Shown piece after piece: positions 25,714 to 33,103 of a DNA stretch of 64,000 nt. This DNA is from Streptomyces sp. NBC_00258. Lineage in GTDB: Bacteria > Actinomycetota > Actinomycetes > Streptomycetales > Streptomycetaceae. The stretch is taken from the NCBI RefSeq assembly GCF_036182465.1, contig NZ_CP108081.1, forward strand, positions 2,790,001 to 2,854,000. The letters are read 5' to 3'. The position numbers and the translations under genes are program-made. How positions within the stretch are numbered: position 1 is the first letter of the stretch; the number at the start of each line of letters is the position of its first letter. The notes under the pieces were generated by a model. That model was given only the letters and a program-made list of their open reading frames with translations. It was not told the origin of the DNA and did not search any database.

Positions 25714-25742
25714 TGGCTTGTCGCGCAGTTCCCCGCGCCCCT
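25714..25742 (+). repeat. Copy 5 of GCGCAGTTCCCCGCGCCCC element
   Basis: The core lies 18 bp after the stop of the oxidoreductase gene and before the PfkB kinase. The hairpin half is degenerate. Confidence 0.75.
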
Positions 25743-25786
25743 GAACGAAGGGGTTGCACTGGACCCCGGCTATCAGAGGAGTGCAC

Positions 25787-26683
25787 TTGAATCGCCCGAT
25801 CGATGTCCTCGTTCTCGGGGGCGCCGGGGTCGACACCATCGTGTACGTACCCGAGTTGCCGCTGCCCTTCGCCGACAGCCACATGGTGCCCGCGATCGAG
25901 ACGCGGGCCGGGCAGACCGGGGACTTCGTGGCGCTCGGGCTGCATGCGCTCGGTCTGCGGACGCACCATCTCGACATGGTCGGCGCGGATCACGCGGGGG
26001 ATCTGGTGCGGGAGCTTCACCGCGACCGGGGTGTCGCGCTCACGGAGGTTCCGCAGCCGGCCGGTACCAAGCGGGCGGTGAACCTCGTCGGGCCGGACGG
26101 GCGGCGGCTCTCGCTGTACGACAGCACGCGCGCGCGGGAGGAGGACCGGCTGCCACCGGAGACCGTACGGGCCCTCGCCGCGGCGAGCCGGCACGCCCAT
26201 GTGTCCATCACGCACCCCTGCGCGTACACGCTGCCGGTGCTGCGCGAGGCGGGGGTGAGCATCTCGACCGACCTGCACAACTGGGACGGTACGCAGGCGT
26301 ATCACGAGGCGTTCGCGTATGAGGCCGACGTCGTGTTCCTGTCGGTGGCGGAGCTGGCGGACCCGGAGAAGACCATGCGGCGGATCGCCGAGCGGGGCCG
26401 GGCCGAGGTGGTCGTCGCCACCGCCGGGGCCGAGGGCGCGTACCAGTTGCTGGACGGCGAGCTGACCCGCATCCCGTCCGTCACGCCGACCGCGCCGGTC
26501 GTTGACTCGAACGGGGCCGGGGACGCCTTCGCGGCGGGCTATCTGTTCGGCCGGCTGAGCGGCGAACCACCCGAGCGGTGCGGGCTCTTCGGCGCGATCG
26601 CCGGGGCCTACGCGTGCACGGTGCAGGCCACGCGGGCCGACGTCATCGGCCGCGAGGAACTGCTCAGAGCGGCCACCCCATGA
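25787..26683 (+). CDS. PfkB-family carbohydrate kinase
   Basis: This 298-aa ribokinase-fold protein has an N-terminal GGAGVDTIVYVPELP, substrate-side RAGQTGDFVALGLHALG and the C-terminal PfkB signature DSNGAGDAFAAGYLFG with the catalytic Asp. DSNGAGD replaces the more usual DTTGAGD. The substrate (a sugar or nucleoside) is not clear. The TTG start at 25787 is chosen because AGAGGAG lies 6 nt before it; GTG 25781 would sit directly against that site. The gene's last 20 bp overlap a small membrane-protein gene on the other strand. Confidence 0.9.
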   Translation: MNRPIDVLVLGGAGVDTIVYVPELPLPFADSHMVPAIETRAGQTGDFVALGLHALGLRTHHLDMVGADHAGDLVRELHRDRGVALTEVPQPAGTKRAVNLVGPDGRRLSLYDSTRAREEDRLPPETVRALAAASRHAHVSITHPCAYTLPVLREAGVSISTDLHNWDGTQAYHEAFAYEADVVFLSVAELADPEKTMRRIAERGRAEVVVATAGAEGAYQLLDGELTRIPSVTPTAPVVDSNGAGDAFAAGYLFGRLSGEPPERCGLFGAIAGAYACTVQATRADVIGREELLRAATP

Positions 26684-26810
26684 CCGTGTAGATCATCCCG
26701 GCTATCCAGGCGACTCCGGCGAGGACGGCGAGGAGCAGTCCGGCCATCACGGCCCGCTCGACGGGCTGGGTGGGGCTGGTGGCGGGCTTCGGGGCACGGT
26801 GTGTCGTCAT
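26664..26810 (-). CDS. Small single-span membrane protein (48 aa)
   Basis: This 48-residue frame begins MTTHRAPKPATSPTQPVERA, continues as a hydrophobic helix (VMAGLLLAVLAGVAWIAGMI) and ends TVMGWPL. A polar, Pro/Thr-rich N terminus with one transmembrane helix is typical of conserved small membrane proteins in Streptomyces. Its 3' end overlaps the 3' end of the PfkB gene by 20 bp. No strong Shine-Dalgarno precedes the ATG at 26810, so the start could be slightly different. Three 13-bp tandem repeats lie upstream. Function is unknown. Confidence 0.65.
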   Translation of the reverse strand: MTTHRAPKPATSPTQPVERAVMAGLLLAVLAGVAWIAGMIYTVMGWPL

Positions 26811-26856
26811 GCGTCACAGCCTGCCGATCATGGCGAGGGCCCGGCATCCGTACAGA

Positions 26857-26895
26857 TACTCAGAAGCGGTACTCAGAACGCGTACTCAGAAGCCG
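26857..26895. repeat. Three tandem 13-bp repeats TACTCAGAANNNG
   Basis: TACTCAGAAGCGG, TACTCAGAACGCG and TACTCAGAAGCCG are directly adjacent, followed by looser TACTC copies up to about 26913. They lie between endonuclease V's stop and the small membrane protein's start, upstream of the latter. They may be a regulator-binding array. Confidence 0.8.
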
Positions 26896-26911
26896 TGCCG
26901 AGTACTCGTAC

Positions 26912-27604
26912 TCAAAGGGCCGTCGCCTTCAACGCCCGTCGGCACAGGGCGTCCGCGTGCCTGGTCGTCTCCGGTTGGCGGAAGCGCGGCGCGAGGTGGA
27001 GGGTGTGGGCGCAGGCGGTGTCCAGGGTGACCCGGTGGCCGACGGAGACGAACACCGGCTTGACGCCCGCCTGGGTGCGCAGTGCCCGGCCGACCTCCTC
27101 CTCGCCCGCGAGCAGCGGTGAGGCCGATCCGCGCGGGGCGCCCGGCTCCTCGTACGTGAAGGTGAACGGGTTCTTGGCGACCCCGATCGTCGGAAGGCCG
27201 GTGAGGACGCCGAGGTGGCTGGCCAGGCCGAAGCGGCGGGGGTGGGCGAGGCCGTAGCCGTCGCAGACGACCAGGCCCGGTGCGCACGGCAGTGCTTCGA
27301 GGGCGGCCACGACGGCGGGGATCTCCCGGAAGGCCAGCAGCCCGGGAACGTACGGGAACGGCACCTGTCCGACGGCCGTGGCCTCGGCGACCACGTCGAG
27401 GGTCGACGCGTCGAGCACGACGGCCGCGGCCACGACGACATCGCGCTCGTCGTCGTACGCCACGTCGACCCCGGTCACCCGGCCGGTCCCCGGCGGCGGC
27501 CCGGGCTCGTCGAGGACCACCCGTCCCCGCAACTCGTCCTGTACGGCCCTGGCCTGCTCTTCGGTGGCGGGCCAGCCCGCGGGGATGCGTACGGTCGTCC
27601 TCAT
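26912..27604 (-). CDS. nfi: Endonuclease V (deoxyinosine 3'-endonuclease)
   Basis: This 230-aa RNase H-fold nuclease has the metal-binding Asp in TGVDVAYDDE, the PFPYVPGLLAFREIP motif that contains the minor-groove wedge PYVP, a second acidic site in LVVCDGYGLAHPRR and PTIGVAKNPF. It cuts DNA (or RNA) one nucleotide 3' of inosine and so starts repair of deaminated adenine. The size is typical. TACGCT, 9 nt before the ATG at 27604 and without a ribosome site, suggests a leaderless transcript. Confidence 0.94.
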   Translation of the reverse strand: MRTTVRIPAGWPATEEQARAVQDELRGRVVLDEPGPPPGTGRVTGVDVAYDDERDVVVAAAVVLDASTLDVVAEATAVGQVPFPYVPGLLAFREIPAVVAALEALPCAPGLVVCDGYGLAHPRRFGLASHLGVLTGLPTIGVAKNPFTFTYEEPGAPRGSASPLLAGEEEVGRALRTQAGVKPVFVSVGHRVTLDTACAHTLHLAPRFRQPETTRHADALCRRALKATAL

Positions 27605-27672
27605 GATGTGACGAGCGTACGGCCCCGCGGCCGACGGTCACTTGCCGCGCCCGTTCTCCCCGGGGGTCGCGG

Positions 27673-28848
27673 TCAGCGCTCCAGGCGGGCCACCCTGCCC
27701 TTCTCGCCGGAAGCCCAGCAGGCCCGGTCGGGGGTGCAGTCCACGGTGTCGTACGAGCCGGTGTCCAGGGTGCGCCAGGTGCGGCCGCTGTCCGTGGTGA
27801 GGTCGGTGCCGGTGGGGCCGACCGCGAGGGCGGACGTGCGGCTGTGCGGGAGCCAGGTGACGCCCGAGCGGTAGGCGGGCGGCGGTGTGCCGGCCGTCGT
27901 CCAGGTGCGGCCGCCGTCGCGGCTGGTCGCGGCCGCCTGCGGGGAGGCCTGGTCGGCGCGGTAGTCGCCGCCGACGGCGATGCCGTGGGTCCGGTCGCGG
28001 AAGGCGACGGCGAAGACTCCGCGCGCCGGGTCGCCCGCCGGGATCGGAGTGTCGGTGGCCGTCCAGGTCAGGCCCCGGTCGGAGGAGTGCAGCACGCGCG
28101 CGCGTGCCGCCCCGCCGGTGGCCAGCCACACGTCCCGCGGCCCCGAGCTGACCAGGCACTGTCCACTGGCCGCGAACCCCGCCTCGCCCGTCTGGGCCGC
28201 GGGCATGCCGGCGCTCGGCAGCACCTTCCAGGTGCGGCCGCCGTCGCTGGTCGACAGGATGCGGAACCTGCCGTCCACCGGGTCGCTCATGGCCAGGCCG
28301 TGGCGGCTGTCGAAGAAGGTGATGCAGTCGTAGAAGGCCTTGGCGTCGGTGTTGCGGAACGACTCGGTCCAGGTCACGCCGCCGTCCTCGGTCCGGAAGA
28401 CCCTGGACGCCTCGCCCTCGCCGATGGCCAGCACCACGGCACGCCTGCCGTCGAAGGCCTCGATGTCGCGGAACTCCAACTCGGCGGCCCCGGGCGGCGA
28501 TACGTTCCGCCAGTTCTTGCCGCCGTCGGCGGTGCGCAGCACGGTTCCCTTGGACCCGGCCAGCCAGGCGGTGTTCCGGCTGACGGCCGAGAGCCCGCGG
28601 AAGCGGACGTCCGTGCCGCTGTCCTTGAGCTCCCAGTGCGGTGCCTTCCCGCCACCGGAGCCGCCACCCGACCTGTTGCCCGTCACCTGGCCCGATCCCT
28701 GGTCCGGTCCGTGCGCCTGCGCGGGTGCCGTGAACGTGGCGGCGAGCGCGAGTCCGCACACCCCCGCGGTCACCAGTCGCCTCGTGGATCCCGTACGCCC
28801 TGTGGATCTCGTATGTCTCGTGCGTCGCGTCTTCCCCAAGCCCCTCAT
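27673..28848 (-). CDS. Secreted BNR/Asp-box repeat protein (photosynthesis-stability-factor-like propeller)
   Basis: This protein is about 391 aa from ATG 28848 and has a long basic N terminus (MRGLGKTRRTRHTRSTGRTG). A hydrophobic signal segment ending APAQA precedes a Gly/Ser linker (RSGGGSGGGK). The remainder is a beta-propeller with repeated Asp-box motifs: RTADGGKNW, RTEDGGVTW, STSDGGRTW, HSSDRGLTW and TSRDGGRTW. Such propellers occur in Ycf48-like and oxidoreductase-annotated proteins and in sialidases, but no sialidase active-site Arg triad is evident. It is extracellular; the function is unknown. An alternative start at 28902 would only lengthen the basic region. Confidence 0.85.
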   Translation of the reverse strand: MRGLGKTRRTRHTRSTGRTGSTRRLVTAGVCGLALAATFTAPAQAHGPDQGSGQVTGNRSGGGSGGGKAPHWELKDSGTDVRFRGLSAVSRNTAWLAGSKGTVLRTADGGKNWRNVSPPGAAELEFRDIEAFDGRRAVVLAIGEGEASRVFRTEDGGVTWTESFRNTDAKAFYDCITFFDSRHGLAMSDPVDGRFRILSTSDGGRTWKVLPSAGMPAAQTGEAGFAASGQCLVSSGPRDVWLATGGAARARVLHSSDRGLTWTATDTPIPAGDPARGVFAVAFRDRTHGIAVGGDYRADQASPQAAATSRDGGRTWTTAGTPPPAYRSGVTWLPHSRTSALAVGPTGTDLTTDSGRTWRTLDTGSYDTVDCTPDRACWASGEKGRVARLER

Positions 28849-29071
28849 GGCGGGCGAAGCTAGCCCACTCCCCCAGCGGCGTCCAGATGCCCCGGAAGGC
28901 ATCGGCGGTCACTTCAGGAATCTTTGATCACTTCCGTGATTGAAAGGCGGTGACGGAGGTCACTCGAATTTCATGCACTTAGGTGAGCACGGATTGGCCG
29001 CTTCGAGCGTCTCTACAAGTGCCCGGCTCATCCGTCCGCCGTTCGTCCAGCCGTCACAAGGGAGCAAGGCG
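28849..29071. promoter_or_regulatory. Divergent regulatory region of ssgD
   Basis: Two perfect inverted repeats lie here: ATCAC-TTCC-GTGAT (28927-28940) and GTGAC-GGAG-GTCAC (28950-28963). They share the GTGA/TCAC half-site and could bind one regulator of ssgD. No further gene is seen. Confidence 0.5.
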
Positions 29072-29488
29072 TTGTCCACCGTCATCGAGCAGCCCGTAGA
29101 GGCCCGTCTCGTCGCCGCGGCTCCGCGGATGCCGAGCATTCCCGCCACACTCCGATACGACCCGCACGACCCCTTCGCCGTCCGCATGTCCTTCCCGGCC
29201 CCGGCCACGCTCGAAGGAGTGGACGTGATCTGGACCTTCGCCCGCGAACTCCTGGCCTCTGGCCTGGAGGAACCGGTGGGACGGGGGGACGTCCGCGTGC
29301 GGCCGTACGGGTACGACCGCATCGTCCTGGAGTTCCACGCCCCGGAGGGCACCGCCGTGGTCCACGTCCGCACGGGCGAGCTGCGGCGCTTCCTGGAGAG
29401 TACGACCCAGGTCGTGCCCTTCGGCCTGGAGCATCTGCACCAGGACCTGGACCAGCAGCTCGCCGAGCTCCTGCGGGACGCCTGCTGA
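29072..29488 (+). CDS. ssgD: SsgA-like sporulation/cell-wall protein, SsgD type
   Basis: This 138-aa protein belongs to the SsgA-like family found only in sporulating actinomycetes. The conserved pattern LRYDPHDPFAVRMSF, WTFARELLASGL, GDVRVRP, FLESTTQVVPFGLEH and LDQQLAELL is visible. The N terminus STVIEQPVEARLVAAAPRMP and overall sequence match what I recall of SsgD, which is linked to lateral wall integrity; the subfamily assignment is from memory. The TTG start at 29072 is supported by AAGGGAG about 9 nt upstream and the normal family length. It is monocistronic. Confidence 0.88.
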   Translation: MSTVIEQPVEARLVAAAPRMPSIPATLRYDPHDPFAVRMSFPAPATLEGVDVIWTFARELLASGLEEPVGRGDVRVRPYGYDRIVLEFHAPEGTAVVHVRTGELRRFLESTTQVVPFGLEHLHQDLDQQLAELLRDAC

Positions 29489-29503
29489 CCCCTTCCGGAG
29501 AGG

Positions 29504-30346
29504 TCAGCGGCCCTTCCCCAGCAGGGTGTTGAGCTCGCCGTAGTCGAGTCCGCCGGCCAGCGACTCGTACGTTCCCGTGTCCAGCAGCTCCCGCGCGGCA
29601 CGGCGGACAAGTGCGTGTGCGGCCTGCGCGATGCCCGCGCCGACGCTGATCCGGGCGACGCCGAGTGAGGACAGCTCGGCGACGGACGGGGCGCCGGGGC
29701 CGGCCATCACGTTGAGCGGACCGTCCACGCCCTCGACCAGGGCCCTGACGGTGGCCGGGTCGACGGGACCGGGCACGAAGACCCCGTCGGCCCCGGCGGC
29801 GAGGAAGGCGGCGGCGCGCTCCAGGGTGGCGGCAAGGTCTCCGGCTCCGCGGAGATACGTGTCGGTACGGGCGTTGACGAACAGCGGCACCCCTGCCGAG
29901 TCGGCGGCCTCCCGGGCGGCCGCGATCAGCTCGGCCTGCTCGGCGACCGGCCGCAGGGGCTCACCACCCCTGCGCGCCTGCTCCGGCCCGTACAGGGCGT
30001 CCTCGATGTTCACGCCCACCGCGCCGGCCGCCAGTACGGCGCGGACCGTGTCGCCGACGCCCTTGGCGTCCTCGGCGTAGCCGGTCTCGATGTCGGCGCT
30101 GACCGGCACCCGGACGGCGGCCGCGATGCGCCGGACGGCTTCGAGCGCGCTGTCCCGGTCGAGACGGTCGCCGTCCTCGGTGCCCAGGTCCCAGGCCAGG
30201 CCGGCGCTGGTGGTCGCGACGGCGAGGGCGCCCGCCTCCTCGACAAGACGGGCACTCACGGTGTCCCAGGCGTTGGCGAGAACGAGGGGCCGGCCGGGGA
30301 TGTGCAGCTCGCGGAAGGTCAGGGCCTGTGCACGGAGATCGGTCAT
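29504..30346 (-). CDS. Isocitrate lyase/PEP mutase superfamily protein
   Basis: This 280-aa TIM-barrel protein has PLVLANAWDTVSARL, metal-binding SADIETGYAED, GVNIEDAL and NARTDTYL, the pattern of the PEP mutase/oxaloacetate-decarboxylase branch. The KKCGH loop of true isocitrate lyase is absent. It probably makes or breaks a C-C or P-C bond in a 2-oxo-acid-like substrate; the specific reaction is unknown. No phosphonate biosynthesis genes are nearby, which argues against a phosphonate role. It converges with ssgD. Confidence 0.9.
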   Translation of the reverse strand: MTDLRAQALTFRELHIPGRPLVLANAWDTVSARLVEEAGALAVATTSAGLAWDLGTEDGDRLDRDSALEAVRRIAAAVRVPVSADIETGYAEDAKGVGDTVRAVLAAGAVGVNIEDALYGPEQARRGGEPLRPVAEQAELIAAAREAADSAGVPLFVNARTDTYLRGAGDLAATLERAAAFLAAGADGVFVPGPVDPATVRALVEGVDGPLNVMAGPGAPSVAELSSLGVARISVGAGIAQAAHALVRRAARELLDTGTYESLAGGLDYGELNTLLGKGR

Positions 30347-30474
30347 GCGGACGAGCCAATCACCGGGGCGGGCGGCTTGGCTGGCAGGAATCCGACACGT
30401 ACGTGGGCCTCCAGGACGACCCGTGCTTCGCCCGTCTCCTCAACTCCCGGGCGGCACAGGCCTCTCCCGCGTCA

Positions 30475-31143
30475 TCAGCTCCCGGGCACCCCTGTCGTCG
30501 TCATCACCAGTACCACCGCCGAACGCACCTCCTGGACCGCCTTCCTCAAGGCGGGAGTCGTCGCCCCGCTGTGTTCGGCCAGGTCCTCGATCCGCTGCTT
30601 GTACTGCCTCTGCTCCTTGCCCGAGAGCAGCGTGCGCAGCTCGGCCCCGGCGGCGAGGGCGACGAGCGCCGCGTCCCGCTCGGGCACCTCCTCGACGGGC
30701 GCGGGCCCCTCCAGTACCTCCCGGGCCTCCTCGCGCAGCCTGTCCACGGCGGCTACGCGGTCGATCTCGTACTCCACGGACGGGAACACCCCGAGCACCC
30801 GTGTCTTCTCCGCGCGCAGGTACCCGTCGGCGGCGAGCTGTGCCCGTACGGCGTCCAGGGTGACGCGGGCCCGCAGGCCGACCCAGGTCTTCCAGCTGTG
30901 CGGGCGGGACTCCTCGACGAGTTCCAGGAGCCCGTCGAGGACCGGGTCCCCGGTCTGGCCGTCGGGGTCCGTGGGCGTGGCGACGCCGTCCACGTCGGCG
31001 AGCAGCCCGCGCTGCGCCAGCTCGGTGAGGGCACCGGCCCGGACGAGATGGGGCAGGTGGGCGGCGTCGGTGACCTTCAGCTTCGTGGTGTCCCAGGCCA
31101 GCAGGTAGAGCCGGGCGGGCAACGAGAGGGAACCGTTGGGCAC
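30475..31143 (-). CDS. GPP34 (Golgi phosphoprotein 3-like) family protein
   Basis: This 222-aa protein has the GPP34 N terminus LPARLYLLAWDTTKLKVT, with LVRAGALTELAQRGLL after it. A helical middle with paired Arg and a C-terminal PALRKAVQEVRSAVVLVM complete the fold. Eukaryotic GOLPH3 binds phosphatidylinositol phosphate; the role of the numerous actinomycete homologues is unknown but peripheral membrane binding is likely. The GTG at 31143 has AAGGAGA at good spacing. It is divergent from the ABC-F gene across 321 bp. Confidence 0.9.
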   Translation of the reverse strand: MPNGSLSLPARLYLLAWDTTKLKVTDAAHLPHLVRAGALTELAQRGLLADVDGVATPTDPDGQTGDPVLDGLLELVEESRPHSWKTWVGLRARVTLDAVRAQLAADGYLRAEKTRVLGVFPSVEYEIDRVAAVDRLREEAREVLEGPAPVEEVPERDAALVALAAGAELRTLLSGKEQRQYKQRIEDLAEHSGATTPALRKAVQEVRSAVVLVMTTTGVPGS

Positions 31144-31187
31144 GAGGTCTCCTTGGTGCGGTCGAGGTGAGGGCTCACGTTAATTCG

Positions 31188-31216
31188 TTGACAGCCGTGA
31201 GGGCCCTTCGTACGGT
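31188..31216 (+). promoter_or_regulatory. Strong sigma-70-type promoter of ABC-F gene
   Basis: A perfect -35 TTGACA (31188-31193) is separated by 17 bp from TACGGT (31211-31216). Transcription would start near 31,224, which leaves a leader of about 240 nt before the ABC-F start. Confidence 0.7.
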
Positions 31217-31223
31217 GTATGAC

Positions 31224-31464
31224 GGTTCTGTTGTCGCCGATTGGAGAAGGACGTTGCTCGTCTGAGGTCCTGAGACACCTCGTCACACACGTATACGTGT
31301 GTGCGCAGCGTGCGACCTCGGCATTCGAGCCGTCCTCCGGAACAGGGTCTTCCCCTTCCTCCCCAGGATGCCTTGAGGACCTCTGTCCGTCCTCTCGGCC
31401 GTCGTCGCCGCCCCGGTGTCTCGATACGCGTTGCCCTGACCGCATCAAGTACCGCGAGGCGCGT
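31224..31464 (+). promoter_or_regulatory. Long structured 5' leader of ABC-F gene, possible attenuator
   Basis: The predicted leader holds a 20-bp perfect palindrome CACACACGTATACGTGTGTG (31284-31303), short potential upstream reading frames (TTG-CTC-GTC-stop after GAAGGA near 31252; a GTG frame from 31301) and pyrimidine-rich stretches. Antibiotic-responsive ABC-F genes such as vmlR and lmo0919 are controlled by ribosome-mediated attenuation in long leaders. This leader has the right place and length, but no terminator/antiterminator pair was proven by hand. Confidence 0.45.
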
Positions 31465-33093
31465 ATGTCAACCTTCCCCACCTCCATCACCTGTACCTCC
31501 CTTTCCTTCGCCTGGCCGGACGGCACCTCCGTCTTCGACGATCTGCAGGTGGCCTTCGGGCCCGGCAGGACCGGGCTCGTCGGCGTCAACGGATCAGGAA
31601 AATCGACCCTGTTGAAGCTGATCGCCGGGCAACTGACCCCGGCCGACGGCACCGTGCGTGTCGCGGGCGAGGTCGGCTACCTGCCGCAGAACGTCACCCT
31701 GGACACCGGCCTGCGCGTCGACGAGGCGCTCGACATCGCCGCCAAGCGGGCCGCGCTGCACGCCATCGAGGCGGGCGACGTGTCCGAGGCGCACTTCGAC
31801 GTCGTGGGCGACGACTGGGACGTGGAGGAGCGAGCCGTCGCGACCCTCGGCGAACTCGGCCTCGGTCACATCGAGTTGGACCGCACCATCGGCGAGGTCT
31901 CGGGCGGCGAGTCGGTCCTGCTGCGCCTTGCCGCGCTGCTGCTGCGCCGGCCCGACGTCCTCCTGCTGGACGAGCCCACCAACAACCTCGACCTGTACGC
32001 GCGCCGACGGCTGTACGCGGCCGTCGAGGCCTGGTCCGGAGTCATGATCGTGGTCAGCCACGACCGTGAACTCCTGGAGCTGGTCGACCAGATCGCCGAT
32101 CTGCGTTCCGGCGAGGTGACGTGGTACGGCGGCAACTACTCGATGTACGAGGAGGCGCTCGCCACCGAGCAGGAGGCGGCCGAGCGCATGGTGCGCGTGG
32201 CCGAGTCCGACCTGAAGAAGCAGAAGCGTGAACTGGCCGAGGCACAGGTCAAGTTGGCCCGCCGCAAGAAGTACGGCCAGAAGATGTTCGAGCAGAAGCG
32301 CGAGCCGAAGATCGTCATGGGCGCCCGCAAACGCGCCGCCCAGGAGTCCGCGGGCAAGCACCGGATCATGCACGAGGGAAAACTGTCCGAGGCCAAGGAG
32401 CGGCTCGACGAGGCGGTGGACGCCGTGCGGGACGACGACGAGATCCGTGTCGACCTGCCGTACACGGCCGTGCCGCCGGGCCGTACCGTACTCACGCTCC
32501 TGGACCTGGAGTTGGCGTACGGCGCGAGCGTGGGCAGCTTCGATCTGCGCGGGCCCGAGCGGGTCGCGCTGATCGGGCGCAACGGGTCGGGCAAGACGAC
32601 CTTGCTGCGGACGATCGCCGGGGAGCTGGAACCGGTGTCCGGGGAGGCACGGGCGCATGTGCCCCTGCGTTTCCTGCCGCAGCGGCTCGACGTGCTCGAC
32701 GACGGGCTGACGGTCGCCGAGAACGTGGCCCGCTTCTCGCCCGGCGCCACCAACAACCGGGTCCGGGCACGGCTGGCCCGCTTCCTGTTCCGGGGCGCGC
32801 GGGCCGACCAGCCCGCGGCGACGCTCTCCGGCGGCGAACGTTTCCGGGCGGCGCTGGCCGCGCTGATGCTCGCCGAGCCCGCGCCGCAGGTCCTGATGCT
32901 GGACGAGCCGACCAACAACCTCGACATGGCGAGCGTGCGGCAGCTCACCACGGCCCTGGAGTCGTACGAGGGAGCGCTGATCGTGGCCAGCCACGACGTG
33001 CCGTTCCTGGAGTCGATCGGGATCACCCGCTGGCTGCTGCTGGAAGGAGAACTCAAGGAAATCACGCCAGAAGCTGTCGGGTATCCCGGCTAG
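31465..33093 (+). CDS. ABC-F family ATPase, possible ribosome-protection type
   Basis: This 542-aa protein has tandem cassettes without membrane parts. Cassette 1: GVNGSGKSTLLKLI, VSGGESVLLRLAALLL, LLLDEPTNNLDL. Cassette 2: GRNGSGKTTLLRTI, LSGGERFRAALAAL, LMLDEPTNNLDM. A Lys/Arg-rich linker of about 90 residues lies between (ESDLKKQKRELAEAQVKLA and following). The second signature and the leader are consistent with antibiotic-resistance ABC-F proteins, but a translation-factor role is also possible. The true start is ATG 31465 (GAGG 7 nt upstream). The upstream frame is open by chance only. UvrA2 follows after 10 bp, so they share an mRNA. Confidence 0.92.
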   Translation: MSTFPTSITCTSLSFAWPDGTSVFDDLQVAFGPGRTGLVGVNGSGKSTLLKLIAGQLTPADGTVRVAGEVGYLPQNVTLDTGLRVDEALDIAAKRAALHAIEAGDVSEAHFDVVGDDWDVEERAVATLGELGLGHIELDRTIGEVSGGESVLLRLAALLLRRPDVLLLDEPTNNLDLYARRRLYAAVEAWSGVMIVVSHDRELLELVDQIADLRSGEVTWYGGNYSMYEEALATEQEAAERMVRVAESDLKKQKRELAEAQVKLARRKKYGQKMFEQKREPKIVMGARKRAAQESAGKHRIMHEGKLSEAKERLDEAVDAVRDDDEIRVDLPYTAVPPGRTVLTLLDLELAYGASVGSFDLRGPERVALIGRNGSGKTTLLRTIAGELEPVSGEARAHVPLRFLPQRLDVLDDGLTVAENVARFSPGATNNRVRARLARFLFRGARADQPAATLSGGERFRAALAALMLAEPAPQVLMLDEPTNNLDMASVRQLTTALESYEGALIVASHDVPFLESIGITRWLLLEGELKEITPEAVGYPG

Positions 33094-33103
33094 CTTCGAC
33101 GGT

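Noticed and set aside
26857..26913. CRISPR-like repeat
   Set aside because: Tandem 13-mers without spacers; too short and no cas genes.
29504..30346. Phosphonate biosynthesis gene (PEP mutase)
   Set aside because: The fold matches, but there are no phosphonopyruvate decarboxylase or other phosphonate genes nearby; kept as superfamily only.
31219..31464. N-terminal extension of the ABC-F protein
   Set aside because: The frame is open, but the extension is unlike any ABC-F N terminus; ATG 31465 has a ribosome site and the family start. The region fits a leader better.
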